Of a stretch of 64,000 nt of DNA, positions 1-12,629 are shown in pieces; position 1 is the first letter of the stretch, and every line of letters starts with the position of its first letter. Position numbers and translations under genes: made by a program. The notes below the pieces were generated by a model that did not search any database, had not been told where the DNA came from, and saw only the letters and a program-made list of their open reading frames with translations. Origin of the DNA: Paramacrobiotus metropolitanus (taxonomy: Eukaryota > Tardigrada > Eutardigrada > Parachela > Macrobiotidae); the NCBI RefSeq assembly GCF_019649055.1, contig NW_026570225.1, positions 1,364,001 through 1,428,000 on the forward strand, in the 5' to 3' direction.

Positions 1-936
1 GAACGCAATCGTTTGCATCATATCCGCAGTGGCAAAACTTCCAAATAACGAAGACAGTCTTTAACATTTTAGTATCATAATACCAAGGAAAACTAATCAG
101 ATGAAGGCATCACAATCAACAATGTACAGCGCGGGATTGCCGAGGCGGAAAAGTGTGTATACTTCCCTACGTTCCCGTAGGAAAGCGAACCAAGGTTGGT
201 ATCTTCCAAACTGTTTGCAGCCGTCATCAAGTCAAACGGGTAAACCCAATTAGTTCCCGACAATACTCGACAACCATCTTCCTCCCTTCTCAGGTTAACT
301 CTTTTCAACTTTTTTTAACCAGTGGACCATTTTCCTACCACACAAAAATGCAATCAACTCTACAATTAGGCCAAATACCACAAAAATGGCAAAAATAAAT
401 TACTCGAGGAATCGTCAGGCTCTATCTAAACTTCTATACATGCTTTATAGCAGCAGTCAACCGCCTGCTGCTTGTCGTCACTGTTGTGCAAGGAAAACAA
501 AAAGTTATTAACAAAAAGTTTATAATATAAGTGCCAGCGGGCAGTACAGACTGTAGAGTGTGGCACCTGTGGATTTTGGCTGCTTGCTTCTGTAGTCTTT
601 TTGTCGGTTTCTGTGTTTGCTAGGTTCGCGAAATGTCGTAAATGCATCTTAATTGTCAGTTGTTTTTACTTATATTGGTTTGAATGTCTGTCGACTGTGT
701 AGGGTGAAACACTTTGTTTATACTACAAAGTAGTATTGACTATTACTAGTTTACTACTTCTATCAGGACTATGTACGATTTTACTTTTACACGGGAATGT
801 CCAGTTGTCCGCTAGAATTCAAAAATTACCAATTAATCCAGTAATTAATTTAGTAAATAATAATGAAACCACCCATTCACTATTGTAGTCATAGAGTACT
901 TCCTCTGACCAATAGCCAAACGATGACAAAATAAAT

Positions 937-975
937 ATTCCGTAAAATTAATGAAATTCCGTAAAATTAATGAAA
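937..975. repeat. Two-copy 19-bp tandem duplication
   Basis: The unit ATTCCGTAAAATTAATGAA occurs twice back to back. It looks like a simple local duplication in AT-rich DNA with no associated gene. Confidence 0.8.
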
Positions 976-1283
976 TCGCAACATATGCTGCTACGCCCTG
1001 TATGAAGTAGAAGTACGAGTACAATAGTTATTACTCGCATCATGGTTGAAATTACACTGACCGTAAGAACTTCAATAATAAAATATATTTTATAGTTCAA
1101 ACTTCAAAGTAAGTATTACATGTACGTACTTAGTACTATTTACAGTTACAGTTTACAGTTTATTCAAGAGCAGACAAACCCTGAGGCACTCGCTAGTCTG
1201 GTCAGGTAGTTAAACAATAAGAAGAAACAAAACACAACACAAACAAAACACTCCGATAACGGAAGGGTCGAGATACTGAACAC

Positions 1284-1616
1284 CTAAAGAAGATTATTTG
1301 ACTGCAACATAGCCAAGTACAGATCCACAGAACCACAGTTGAACACTTCTTCCCCACGTAGTTTTTCAACAACACCATTAGTAGTTTTAGTGAATACTTT
1401 TCCCGTTATTTTATCAAACAGTTTCTTCAGCCTCATCTTTAGGGTTGTCTTTCCGATGCACAGCCGCGCGGTGGCATCGATCCGCTCTGTCCGGCGAAGT
1501 TCGTATCTGGCATTCGTTTCCCTGAATGTCAACAGGTTGCACATATATGACGGCACGTTGAAACTGCTCCGGTTACGAATCTTAAACAGCCAAACCGTCT
1601 TAAACAGCCAAACCAA
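1284..1616 (-). CDS. Weak candidate small ORF, unknown
   Basis: An uninterrupted 110-codon minus-strand frame encoding a basic, Lys/Arg-rich product (KTTLKMRLKKLFDKITGKVF near the middle). I recognise no domain, signal peptide or membrane segment. Its first codons lie inside an 18-bp tandem duplication, so the proposed start is suspect; an upstream exon or no gene at all are both possible. It is kept only because its composition is more protein-like than the neighbouring spurious frames. Confidence 0.2.
   Translation of the reverse strand: MVWLFKTVWLFKIRNRSSFNVPSYMCNLLTFRETNARYELRRTERIDATARLCIGKTTLKMRLKKLFDKITGKVFTKTTNGVVEKLRGEEVFNCGSVDLYLAMLQSNNLL
1580..1614. repeat. Two-copy 18-bp tandem duplication
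   Basis: The unit TCTTAAACAGCCAAACCG occurs nearly twice in tandem. It overlaps the 5' end of the weak minus-strand ORF and creates its repeated N-terminal residues. Confidence 0.75.
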
Positions 1617-2257
1617 TATTTAGTTTGTACTAAGTACTTACACGTGAACAAAAGTCTATCGCAGTATAATTCAATTCAATATACTTGCTTCTTCGATTCA
1701 ATATAATTTTTATCTCTAGCCGCATAATTAGTTTTCGAAGTTTGCGTTCGTAGACGAGAGTAAACAATTCCAAACACCACATTATTAGCTCCTGCTGACC
1801 AAGTCAAAATGATGCACTTACGACTGTTCAGGCACTTCGATCATGTGCTGCTTCTATACTTCATATATAAGAGATATCCATATGTTCCACCGCAAAAAAA
1901 TTACTACCATGGATGTGTGATCATCATACACTTTTCGTACTCGTATCCAGTACATTGAAACTTTATCTATAGATATTCGTAGTACTTACTATAGATATTT
2001 ACTAACGACAATGAATCCGTAAACGCCGAAAACCAAAAAACTGTCTGCGGTCCTGTTCTTCTTCTTGGATACTAACAGCTGTATAACGAACCTGACGATA
2101 ATTAAACATATGCATTCGTATGCTTGTGCGGCAAACGCACCGAAAACAGCAAAAAAATTTAAACACTATTTCCAACTCAAATACAAAATAAATATGTGGC
2201 ACCCTCTCTCTGCTGCCATCAGCTGTACAGCAACAGAAACGTATACCAGCGTGTATA

Positions 2258-4806
2258 TCACAAAGTTTCCTTTTCTAACTGTTGCACGAACTGCACCAAG
2301 GTCCGCAGCGGTCGACCTGCAACCAAAGAAATCGTGTTGACAAATCACGATCCACATGCTAATACGTATATCTCAAAGCATGAAATCTATTCCACGAACC
2401 TGTGAACCCTTTCCGCAAATACGGCACTTCCTCTTTGTTTTCGCTGACTCCAGCGATATCCATGTGCATCCATTTGGTGTCTTTCTTTATAAACTCCGAC
2501 AAAAATCCCGCAGCCGTACATGAGCCACCCAATCCGGCGCCTCCGATGTTGTTAATATCCGCCAAGTGACAGTCAGTCATCTTATCAGCATACGTTTTAA
2601 ATAGTGGCATACGCCACACCCGATCACCTGTGCGAATCGAAGACTGCAAAAACCAGGCATGTAATCTTAATCCCATTCATAAGTCACTACACGGAATGCA
2701 CACTAACCTGCAGCATCAGCTGCCAGGCTTTGGTATTATTCGTGAAAACGCCTGCAGCCGCTCCTCCAAGAGCAATGCGGATGGCGCCAGTCAAGGTGGC
2801 CAAATCAACGATAAACTTGCTCTTAAATTCTTGGGCGTAACACAGCGCGTCTGCTAATATCAAACGTCCTTCTGCATCCGTGTTATCAATTTGAATCGTT
2901 TTCCCATTCATTGCGCGGACAACATCGCCGGGACGCGTTGCCGTTGAGCCGGGCATGTTCTCCGCGATAGGTAGCAGCCCTATTATTCAGAAAATTTAAC
3001 AATCGAATTGGCTTTATTGCTCATTTGTCTCAAAGCATGAAATCACGGCGTACCCAATAAGTTAATGGGAAGCTTCAGCTTGGCAACCGTCAGCAAGGCA
3101 CCGGCAGTACAAGCCGCACCACCCATATCGCCTCGCATCAAATCCATATTAGCCGCCGGCTTCAAGGAAATCCCACCACTAGGACCCAAACCATAAATAT
3201 CACATCCTATCTGAAAAGTAAATTCAAAAATATCGTCTTACGTGTCAAACGTAATTCCCTTCCCCACTACAATGGCATGGTAATCATCCCCGCCGCATCC
3301 TTTATAGGAAATCTCCAACAACCGTGCCGGCACGCTGGATCCGTGCGACACCGAAAGCAATGCGCCCATACCCTTCTGCTCGGCCCACTGTTCGTCGCGA
3401 ATAGTCACCGTGAGGTTAGGAACAGATGAAAGGTCCTTAGCGATTCGTTCGGCCAGCACAGGAGGCAGTTTCAGGTTGGAAGGCGTCTCCATCAGAGTGC
3501 GAACATAGTTCTGGCCTTCGGCCAGCAACACGCCGGAATCCCATTCACCATTGCGGCTTTTTTCCAGCGGTCGCAGGCTTATGGCCTGCTTTCTTTTGTC
3601 TGGATGCTTTAGTTCATCGAAAGAATACATTTGGAGAAAGCTTCCTTCCGCGGCAGCTACGAACACTAACTTGGTTAGAATTGTTATTAGAAATTCTGCT
3701 TTGACATTCCAGGAATGGCTGCCATGCAAAACGCACCTTCATCATCGCCGAAGGTGTCAAGTTCAGCTTCCGTACAACTAATTTCCTGGAGCTGCCGGAT
3801 GGCGGCTACACAGTAAAACTTTATTGTTTCTATTAAAACTGATAGCAAAATTGCTTGCAGCTTGAAAGCACACTATTTTCTGTAAAAGAAATACCTGCAG
3901 CAGCCACACGCACGTTTTCCCGCCCTTCGTCCCACTGTTCCAGCTCATTGACACCCGCTTGTTTCGACCCCAGACCGACCACCACGATTGTCGTGTACGC
4001 CTTAAGTTGAAACCAACAAAAATGTAAAAATGTTCTTTTTCAAGCAAGAGATTAAACAAATCAATCACAACTCACGTCATCCACACCGTGGAAAATCCGG
4101 ACTTTCCCGCGCTTCATTTTTCCGTTGAAATACCCGGTGCTGAAATGATGAAAAGAAACGCACAAATTAAAAATTTCCTTCTAAAACTCTTCGTATAACT
4201 TTGAGAAACTACGCGCAATATTGCAGCAAGTATTACCTTATGACTATTTAACATTATTTTACTGATGTGGGATTACGAGTCGGACTGTCGGAGTAAAGAT
4301 CAGCATATCAACGCTACGACTACGACTAACGAGACACGATCCCATTGAACGTCAATCCATTAACACGAAGTGATGTTTTACAGGTCCTAGAAATGTTGAA
4401 AGCAAACTTACTTGATGAGGGTTTTGCCTAGTGCGCCCTTAAATTTAGTGTTGAAGTCTTGAAACGCTGGCGTCCCGACGATGTCTGCTTCTCCGCATTT
4501 ACTGACATCCTCTTTGATGGGATCATACACGCCCAAAACCAGGCCGCGATGTGTAGTCATTTTCTGCAATTCAGCAATTGCAACCTTCTTTGAAAGAACA
4601 AACGACTTGCACTATTGTCAACGTACCTGGGTTTTATAAGAAACAAAATTAACAGTAGTTCGAGAAAACAGACGTATACTCGTAATGAAAAAGCTGCTCT
4701 CTAGGTGTAGCGGCTGTAGCCAAGGCTTTGGTTGCCGCGGTGAAACCAAATCAGTTAGCAGTTTCTGTTGCCTGATCGCAAAGCGGCCAGTTCGCAAAAT
4801 TATCAT
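2258..4806 (-). CDS. LAP3: Leucyl aminopeptidase, M17 family (LAP3-like), 10 exons
   Basis: Cytosol-aminopeptidase-type dizinc enzyme that removes N-terminal residues from peptides, normally as a hexamer. Coding exons on the minus strand: 4806-4627, 4563-4412, 4139-4076, 4000-3895, 3805-3737, 3656-3242, 3178-3054, 2979-2708, 2643-2400, 2316-2258. All junctions have GT-AG ends and compatible phases, giving 561 residues. Metal and catalytic residues expected for M17 are visible: K323 and D328 in [11 protein letters not shown]335, D346 in [10 protein letters not shown], and D405, E407, R409 in NTDAEGRL. The first 60 residues are rich in Arg, Ser and Thr with few acids, suggesting a mitochondrial leader; a second Met at the start of exon 2 would give a cytosolic form. 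The short last exon reads [10 protein letters not shown], matching the family C-terminus. The family and gene structure are clear; targeting is inferred. Confidence 0.95.
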
Positions 4807-5428
4807 GGTTCACCATACAGCAATCTGTAATGCCGCACGGTTTTGTAATGTGATAAGACTTTTACGCGCTAAAACAATGGCAAAAGAAATTAACGGCCGA
4901 GCGATAACTGAAGCACAGATAAAAAATTACTGTACAACAAACGATAATTTTGCGAATTATCGCTAAATTTTGTAAAGATCATTAAAATGAATTTTGAAAG
5001 AGGTGTCGTCATAGACCTGTTTGATGTGTTTCGACTACAGGCGCCGTCGGGCGGTAGCATGCGGTGGTGGATTAGAGTTTTTCGAATCTCACGATGTACC
5101 GATGCTACAACATCTTGCAGCCTCCGTGCATCAATGGTTGCACATGTGTTGTTATTTGACACGAGAGACGTGAAGTCGCAAAACAGAACAGAACACTCGA
5201 CAATCGACATCACTTTGTGACTTTCAGATTGTTCGTTTTTACGAAGCTTTTGCACTTTTGGATTTAATTAATTTCGCTACGCTGCTTGCAGATTTGCCCC
5301 AGTTTAATTGTAAACTCTACTCTATTTATTTTGCGGAAGAATAGTAAATCTTTGAAAGATCAAGTTTGAGCTGCCATAAAGTTTTTTGGCTGCCGTTTCA
5401 TCTTGTTCGCCTATCAGGTTATTCAGGT
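4807..5428. promoter_or_regulatory. Divergent intergenic region between LAP and the bZIP gene
   Basis: About 620 bp separate the start codons of the minus-strand aminopeptidase and the plus-strand zinc-finger/bZIP gene, so both promoters and 5' UTRs should lie here, possibly with a small 5' exon of the bZIP gene. I see no unambiguous TATA box or other core element. Confidence 0.4.
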
Positions 5429-8400
5429 ATGATGGCAAAATCGGTTGCTAATCCGAAGCCATTCGTGTGCCATGATTGTGGCAAGGATTTTGTTTCTCGC
5501 GACAAGCTAAATCATCATCAACACAAACTTCACGGGCATCCTCGCCAGTTAACCGTGTCAATAAGTAATCCCTCGTTAAATAACGCGCAGGCTGCTGCAG
5601 AATTCAACGATGAAACTCCGACACCAAGCCGTTTTCAAGATGGAGAACTGCTGCAGGACATTGGCAAGGACACCACCATGGACACTCCAGCGCGTTTGTT
5701 GCAGGAATATCAGATCACTCCTTCCGTCTTCGATAAGGATTTTCGCGAGAGTTTCGCGAAATTAGCGGGAAAGACATCCCCTGCTCTGGCCGGTCGAGAC
5801 ATGGTTAAACGTGCACTATTGCGACAGAATTCACAGGATGCATCCATCAAGGAGGAAAGCATGGATTTGGGGTCGATTGGCGCAGTGTCCCCGCGAACTT
5901 ACCTCATAAATCATCTCAATTCCGTCGGACCGATTGTGGTGTCAAGCGGTGGAGCCCTGAATCCTCCTGTTCCGACGATAGTCGCCAATCCCTCGATGTC
6001 CCTTATGCAAATGGTAAGTTGTTCATTTCACTGATTGGAGAAGAATACTGCAGAAAACGAGAAATTTGTTCTTACTGAAAGCGCACAAAGATTTCTCGTT
6101 CCCTGCTTTTAACTTTTGCTTTTAAGCTTTTTACTGCATTTAAGTTTGGTTTTCCATGACCGTCAGGTTTATAGGGTCGTGTTCCGTTAATTGCAGTTGC
6201 AGAAAGATATAAGATATAGTGAGTTCAGTCTTCTGTTTCTACAGTACGTGTGCCGATTGTTATACACAGTGGTTATACTTTTTGTCATGCTGTATTCCGT
6301 GATTTATAAATTTTGGGCTACATAAATATAAAAATTTATCGGCATGGAGGAACTTGCGTCTGCGTGAATATTTCCTTCTTTTGAATGGCGAATGCTACTA
6401 AAACTGTCCCAAACTAATTACTTACATATATCACGGTGCAGAATCACTGCAGATACTTACTAATTGCCCGTACATGCCAAATTGCAAATTCAGGCTGCAG
6501 AGCAAACTTTAAAGTTATGGCACATACGCGTACGCAAGTATCTGCACCCTGAATTACTCTTTTAAGTTCTGGTAGCATTCAGTCGAAGGAAGCATCTATC
6601 TATATTTTATCGTGATCTTGTGATTTCACTGTTTCACTGGTACAGTAGCATCTTTTAAATTTCAGTCATTTTAATTAGTGTACACTTGCGCAAGCATATC
6701 TATGTATGTATGTGTATTGGCTTTTGCTGAATAAATCATAGAAGGAACTATTCACGTTTCAAATCAGTAACAGCTGCTAGATACACCGAAGCTGTCCACT
6801 GGATTGTTGAATAATTTTTAATAAAGAATTTGTAATAACTAATAATTATACTTCTATTCAAACACTACGAGTACAGTACAGTTTGTTTTTATTATTACAG
6901 CCACCACTTTAATTCCGCTCAGATTTGCTCTGGTGTAGCTGGTATTGCTTTTTACCTATCTTTAGTACGCTTCTAAAAATTATGTACCAGTGAATTTTTA
7001 TGCTTTGCAGTTTTATGCTTGTACATGTATCGTTCGACTGTTAGAAGGGTTTTGCAAAAATATGAATATTATTTATTGCATGCCAAATTTTCCGCCGATA
7101 AGGACATACTGCTTTCCGAATTCCAGTTATCGTCACAACTATATTGCAGTCTCTCTTGATACACATACTATTATTTTATGCTTTGAATTACAATCTGTGA
7201 TTCTGCGATTCACCTGACTGACCGATGGTTTTAGCATTTCTTGATAATTCTCACTTTTGGTGCTATAACAACGTGATTTTTCTGTTGTTGTAAAACAGAT
7301 CATTAATGTATTGATTATTACTGACGCACGAATGTATCTATATATCTATATACGTATTACGTACAGTACAAAGATTTTTTTACATATGAGCTGGATTCTA
7401 TCGATCTTTTGTTGTGCCGTACGCGGCATTTTAAGCGTGCGTGAACCTAAATATGGTAGCATAGTGCTTATAAAAACCGCAGATTGGCATTTTCGAAGTT
7501 ATTTTTAGTAAGTATTCTTCCTGAGGGATTGATATGAACCGTGCGATTGTTTCTGGTTCTGTCCTACCTACTCTGTTTGCTCATTTTACTCATGACTCAT
7601 CGAGCGATTACATCATTTATGCCCTATGGTCTCTAATCGGAAACTAGTGACGTCTTTAGTGCCGCTGTGCCGCTAACCATAAGCTCGGCTTGTCTGAAAC
7701 GTTTAATCGAGTTCTGTGTTCTTTTTCTAGATGGGCATTATTTTTAGTTTTTTTACGATTACTTGGGTTAGACGATACTGTAGTGTGCTGCCCGCTCGGT
7801 GCGCTACATACAGTAAATAGTCTATACCGTACTCGAATAACACCAAGATTAATTATAGATATTGCACGTAGTACCTTGCAATATTGGGATCATAAAACAA
7901 AATGGTTGGTAACCATTTTAATTTCCTCACTCTGGCTTGTAAATTGTCTTATTAGAACGAAGAAATAGTTGTAGATACTTGTATACATATAGATATGCAC
8001 CAGTAATTCTGCATCGACATCTCGTAACAATAATGATAATTATTAAGTATTGTGACTACGCGGCATAAATTAAACTTCACAGCGTGGAATGAATATTTTA
8101 TCCTTACGTGGGTGTGCCTTTTGTTGTAATTTTATGTATTGTTCATAATCTGTGACAATCCGAGAGGATTTGATAGATAACAAATTTTATTACGAATGTT
8201 AACCTAGAATATCTTTCACTGATACTATGCTACAGTCAGTAATAATTTCCACTGATAAATAGTTGACAAAATTTTTTAATGCAAAAGAAAAACGTGAATC
8301 GCCGAATTCGGTCTGGAAGATTGCGACCTCATAGCAAAATTGATTCCGTGGTCTGTACGAGTACGAGTATACTTCAGAAATTTTTCATTGTTTAGTATTA

Positions 8401-9178
8401 TGTATCGAAACCGCTCGGTTGGTTCATGCAGAGTTTCTGCTGATTTGCACAAAAAATTATCATCTGTCTGCTGAGGAAGAAGTACCATTGTTTGCAAGCT
8501 CTGAGAAACCATCCACGGTTTTCAAGATACAAATAAAACCGGTTCTGTTTGCAGGGTGGGCTGTTGCTTGGCCAGGCTATGCATGGTGCCTCCAATTCAG
8601 ACGAACTCCAGACTCAGCTCCAAGAACTGTGGGCTTTGTCTTCTCAGGGTTTGGACAGTCTCCTTCCCCATTCTGGATCACCCAGTGAGCGCGAGACCAG
8701 TACTCCTCGTTCTGAAGGCTTCACTAATGGCCGTGAGGGTTCGGTTAAGCGGAAAGCGGACGACATGTCCGACTCAATGAGCGTAGCCTCCTCATCTGAA
8801 CGCTCCGCGACGCCGGCGCGCAAAACCAAAGCCATTCTTCCTACCGATGATCCTCAGTTAGCGGATAAGCGGCGGCGTAACCGTTTGGCTGCAGAGAAGT
8901 GCCGTGAGAAGCGGAAGGCTCGACAACGAAAGCTCGAAGAGGAAAATGAGGAGCTACAGGAGAAACTGAAAGTGCTAAAGGGCAAGTACGATGAACTGAC
9001 CCAGTGTACTCAGAAAGTGATTGGAAACCTGCAAACGGAAAATGGTCTGTTGCGAGCGGAAAACCAGCAATTACAGGTGGCGCTGAAAGGCGGCGTGCTG
9101 CCCTCTATGGATGGACGGGCAGTGTCTCCAGCACATGGACTGCCTATAATTCTGCAGAGTGGTGATGGAGGAATGTAA
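5429..9178 (+). CDS. C2H2 zinc finger plus bZIP transcription factor (ATF-like)
   Basis: Predicted nuclear DNA-binding protein of 402 residues from two coding exons, 5429-6013 and 8555-9178, separated by a 2541-bp intron (donor GTAAGT, acceptor TTTGCAG). The N-terminus carries one C2H2 finger (about residues 14-36, FVCHDCGKDFVSRDKL). The C-terminal part has a bZIP: a basic region with the AP-1/ATF signature NRLAAEKCREKRKA (N304, C311, R312) followed by a leucine zipper to about residue 370. Ser/Pro-rich linkers lie between. An N-terminal finger with a C-terminal bZIP is the ATF2/ATF7 layout, but the finger spacing (C-x2-C) differs from ATF2 (C-x4-C), so orthology is not certain. There are two adjacent Met codons at the proposed start; a further 5' exon is possible. 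An AATAAA polyadenylation signal lies near 9782. Confidence 0.85.
6014..8554 (+). other. Large intron of the zinc-finger/bZIP gene
   Basis: This separates the zinc-finger exon from the bZIP exon in the same reading phase. It is AT-rich and contains no additional exon I can support. An alternative transcript lacking the finger exon is conceivable but not visible in the sequence. Confidence 0.7.
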
Positions 9179-12100
9179 TAAACTTCAAAGGATTTGGACA
9201 CTAGCCGCATAAGGGTAAAGATTTCTTATGGTTAGTTTGATAACTTCGCGGTGCAGATTTGGTGGCTCTTGGTTGGACTGGTTGGTTTGTTCGGCTTCTT
9301 TCGCCGCACAGCTGTTGGTACAACTTGGTAGATACATCCGGGAACACTATTTTCGGCGTTCCGCTTGGCAGCAAGCTTGGTTAATACCTATTTACTGAAT
9401 CTGACGTGTGTTCTGACAGGGTGCGATCAGCGATGCCAGTGTGCGAGACACGCAACAAGTGGATACCGTTGAGCATAGCAAATCGGTTCGGAAATTGATC
9501 TGAAATGTGGCGCGGAGTGAGTTATTTTTTGTACAATGGGTTCGTTTCTGGTTGGTTTCGACGATGGTATATTATTGTATTCTGTGTACGAAAGTAATAT
9601 TGGGTTTGTGGTTTTTGTTATTACAATACAATATAACTTCCGGTACTGTACTTGTGACGGAATGCCTTTACACAGTGCATATGCACATGACGATGTATTA
9701 CGATGTTTTTAATTGTTTTAGGGTAAATTTTTGTTGCTAAAACAAAAAAAAAGTTTATAACGTGTTAAAACTACAAAAAAAGAATAAATGACTTGTGGGA
9801 ATAGCGTGCGTGGCGGTTTGTAGACTTTGCGCTGGGAGAATCATTTATCAGTTTGGATTGGCTTTGTAATATTTCGATTCAGCTTCGATAGCGGTTACTA
9901 AGACGGCTTTTAACTGTTTATGTTGTTTATTATTGCCTTCTTTCTCGGTGTGTGTTGTGGCCCGGATGGGTGTGTTGGACTGTGAGGTTCCATAATGCGC
10001 CAAAGGGATAGTTTGTTTTTATCGGACAGGATTATCGTGCACACGAGTCGTGTCGTCCTTTTATCGACAAAATTGCGGCATCAGAATATACCACGACAAC
10101 AGAAACACGGTCGCAGAGATGATGGTGAAAACAATGGTTTTACAAGTTAATAATTACTAGTATCGTTATGTACAATACGTTGACGTCTTTGGCTTTTGCC
10201 AAAATATGTTAATTACTGTAAAAAAAATTGTGATAAGTGTTCTACAATATAGAAATATGTGATGGGTTCTGTGTTGTTAGCATGAAGTGAAACTTACCGT
10301 AAAACAGCATGCACAGTATGAAAAAAACAACATCGAAGACGTAATCGGAATTGGTCTGGCGCGAAGTATGAGTCAAGCTCTCGTATTTTAAGTAGCTCTC
10401 GTATTTTAAGTTATTGTTATTTAGTTTATGTTCAAGCGGGACAAATTTCGCCTACCTTAAAACCGCGAGACATTTATAATTTACCATTAGGTATTTAGCC
10501 GACCGCAGGTGATCGCTTTGCACGTCGTTCGTTAGCAATCTGCAGCACCCAGTGATCGCATTTTCTGCGCCGCAGTAAAGGGATTTCCGCGTGAAATCCC
10601 GCAGCGCCGTTCATACACTGGACGATAGGACAAAATACGATTAAAATCTTAAAGCAGATGATTATGTTCATCAGAGCATTTCTTCAGTATTTCGCTTAAA
10701 GGCTCTTTCCTTGACCTAAGAGTCATATACACGTATATTAATAGTGGTTGTGCTCTGCATCTTCCGACATCGTCAAGGTAGTAAACATCGGTCGGTTAGA
10801 CGCGCTGGTAATCAGCATCTGAATGGCAGCAGATGTTCCATGGTTCCTACTGAGTAACGGCGCGCGACCTCTTTGACAATTCCTCTTCTGAATAATATAT
10901 ATGTCAGAAAAGCGGCAAAGTCATTTTGTACTGCACTTAATCATCGGCCAAGAGAGATCTTAATTCGCATGTTGCCGAAACTGACCACTGCTTTACAAAT
11001 GCCGTAGTGGACAGTACACCACCTGGCTGTAATACACTGCACCACTACGCGTATATGCGCCACAATTCTATTTTACAAAGTGGATACTCTCTTCATGATA
11101 GAAGTTTGAATGAGTTTTATAAGAAGGAATTGTATGCTCCGCATTGTCGTTCTATAAGTCTTTTATAAATCGTCTTTAATACGTATGGGCTGTGCTTTTA
11201 TTGCAGCTTACGACATTGTAAGTTGCTTTCCTCTCCCTTCGAATCCACTTGGATAATCTTTTATCCAGGCATTTCAATCGTCCTGCAATATACGGAAAGC
11301 TGATTGTTAAAACTTTCTTCAGTTTGAATCGTCAGAATGTATGCATAACAGCATATAACTACGGTCCATGACAGAACGAGGAGTTTTGCGGACGCGTATC
11401 ATCGGCGTATGCAGTACGCTGTGGCTGTCTTAAACTTACGATTAATAAAATGTTACTAGTAACAGGCAAAATTAAACATTTACATAATTTGTACAGGCGT
11501 CATTCCTAAATTAGCGCTAGAAATACCGCAGCATTTTTCAAAAGTTTTAGGTAAAACTTTTTAACACATTAACTACTGTAGTGAATTTACTGTATATAGT
11601 AAGCTTCGATAGAATACAAGTTTCATTTATGCACACTGCAAAGCTGCATGGTGGTCTCGCTAGTGCGTGAAATTTGAAAGCACAATCATGCAGTCGAATG
11701 TCAAATAATTTTAGAAAGTGAGTTTGGTAGCACAAACAAAGTAGCCCTGCAAAGGTCACATCACCAGCTTTCTCCGGTATGCATCCGGAGATACATTACA
11801 AATTGGCCTAATTGCCTTTCATTAGTCGCAGCGATCCAGTTAATTACATGCACATCAGACATAAACGGATACATATGTGCATGCTCTTCATTTTCCATTC
11901 ATAAATGATACACAGCGGAACTGGCCAGGTGTTGTTCATGACATCTCTTAACCCGGTCATCGGCATTGAATTTTTTCGTGACCCCGCAGTGGCTCAAATT
12001 TATTTTGTTATTTGTACAAAAGAACTGTGTTTAAAAAACCGTTCTAAACACTGCTTTCAGGTAGCATTTTCAGTGTATTTTTCCATCTCTACATTATTTT

Positions 12101-12629
12101 TTGGAAAAAAACACGCAGCCGAAAATTGAACCTTATGTAAAAAGTGGCGAGATTTCAAGAAACCGTTCTTTACTGGCCATTCATTTATGCCCGCAGTTCA
12201 GACTCACCGGTAGGAAAAAGAATAAAAACGTCCATTTTTAGCACTGGCTACTTGCCTGCTTCTCCCCACCCCCATTTTTCTGATTAAGCCCACCCAAAAC
12301 GAATATTGGCACCGAAACTCTCTCTGCTCTACGGCTCGTTCAGGCAGGGCTTATTGCACAAGTCAATCAACACACTCTGCTTCTGGCTGCCGTTCTGCCA
12401 GTGAAATAAGCCACTAGTTGCTCGGTCGATTCAGTTGCTGTCTGGACGCTGTGGCAGAGAGTCAGCAGCATTCTCATTCAAACAGTTTTCTCTCCGGTTT
12501 TATTCGCAATCTCACCGTTTATCGCCTTTGTATATATCCTGTACATATTTTTTACTGAAAGAAACGATAGAGTAGATTCTGGTTTCGCCAGATCAGGAAA
12601 TCGTCCAGGCGCTTTGGGCGTGAGAAGAT
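9179..12629. other. bZIP 3' UTR and gene-poor intergenic DNA upstream of cyclin D
   Basis: The first ~600 bp are probably the 3' UTR of the bZIP gene, ending near an AATAAA at about 9782. The remainder shows no protein-coding signal I can support. The region just before 12630 is likely cyclin D promoter and 5' UTR. Confidence 0.5.

Larger units (their letters stand above)
1..2257. other. AT-rich intergenic region, no convincing gene
   Basis: No open frame here shows a recognisable domain or a splice-consistent exon series. Two short tandem duplications are visible (about 937-975 and 1580-1614). A minus-strand open frame at 1284-1616 is listed separately as a weak candidate. The rest is low-complexity, AT-rich sequence with frequent stops on both strands. 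Confidence 0.5.
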
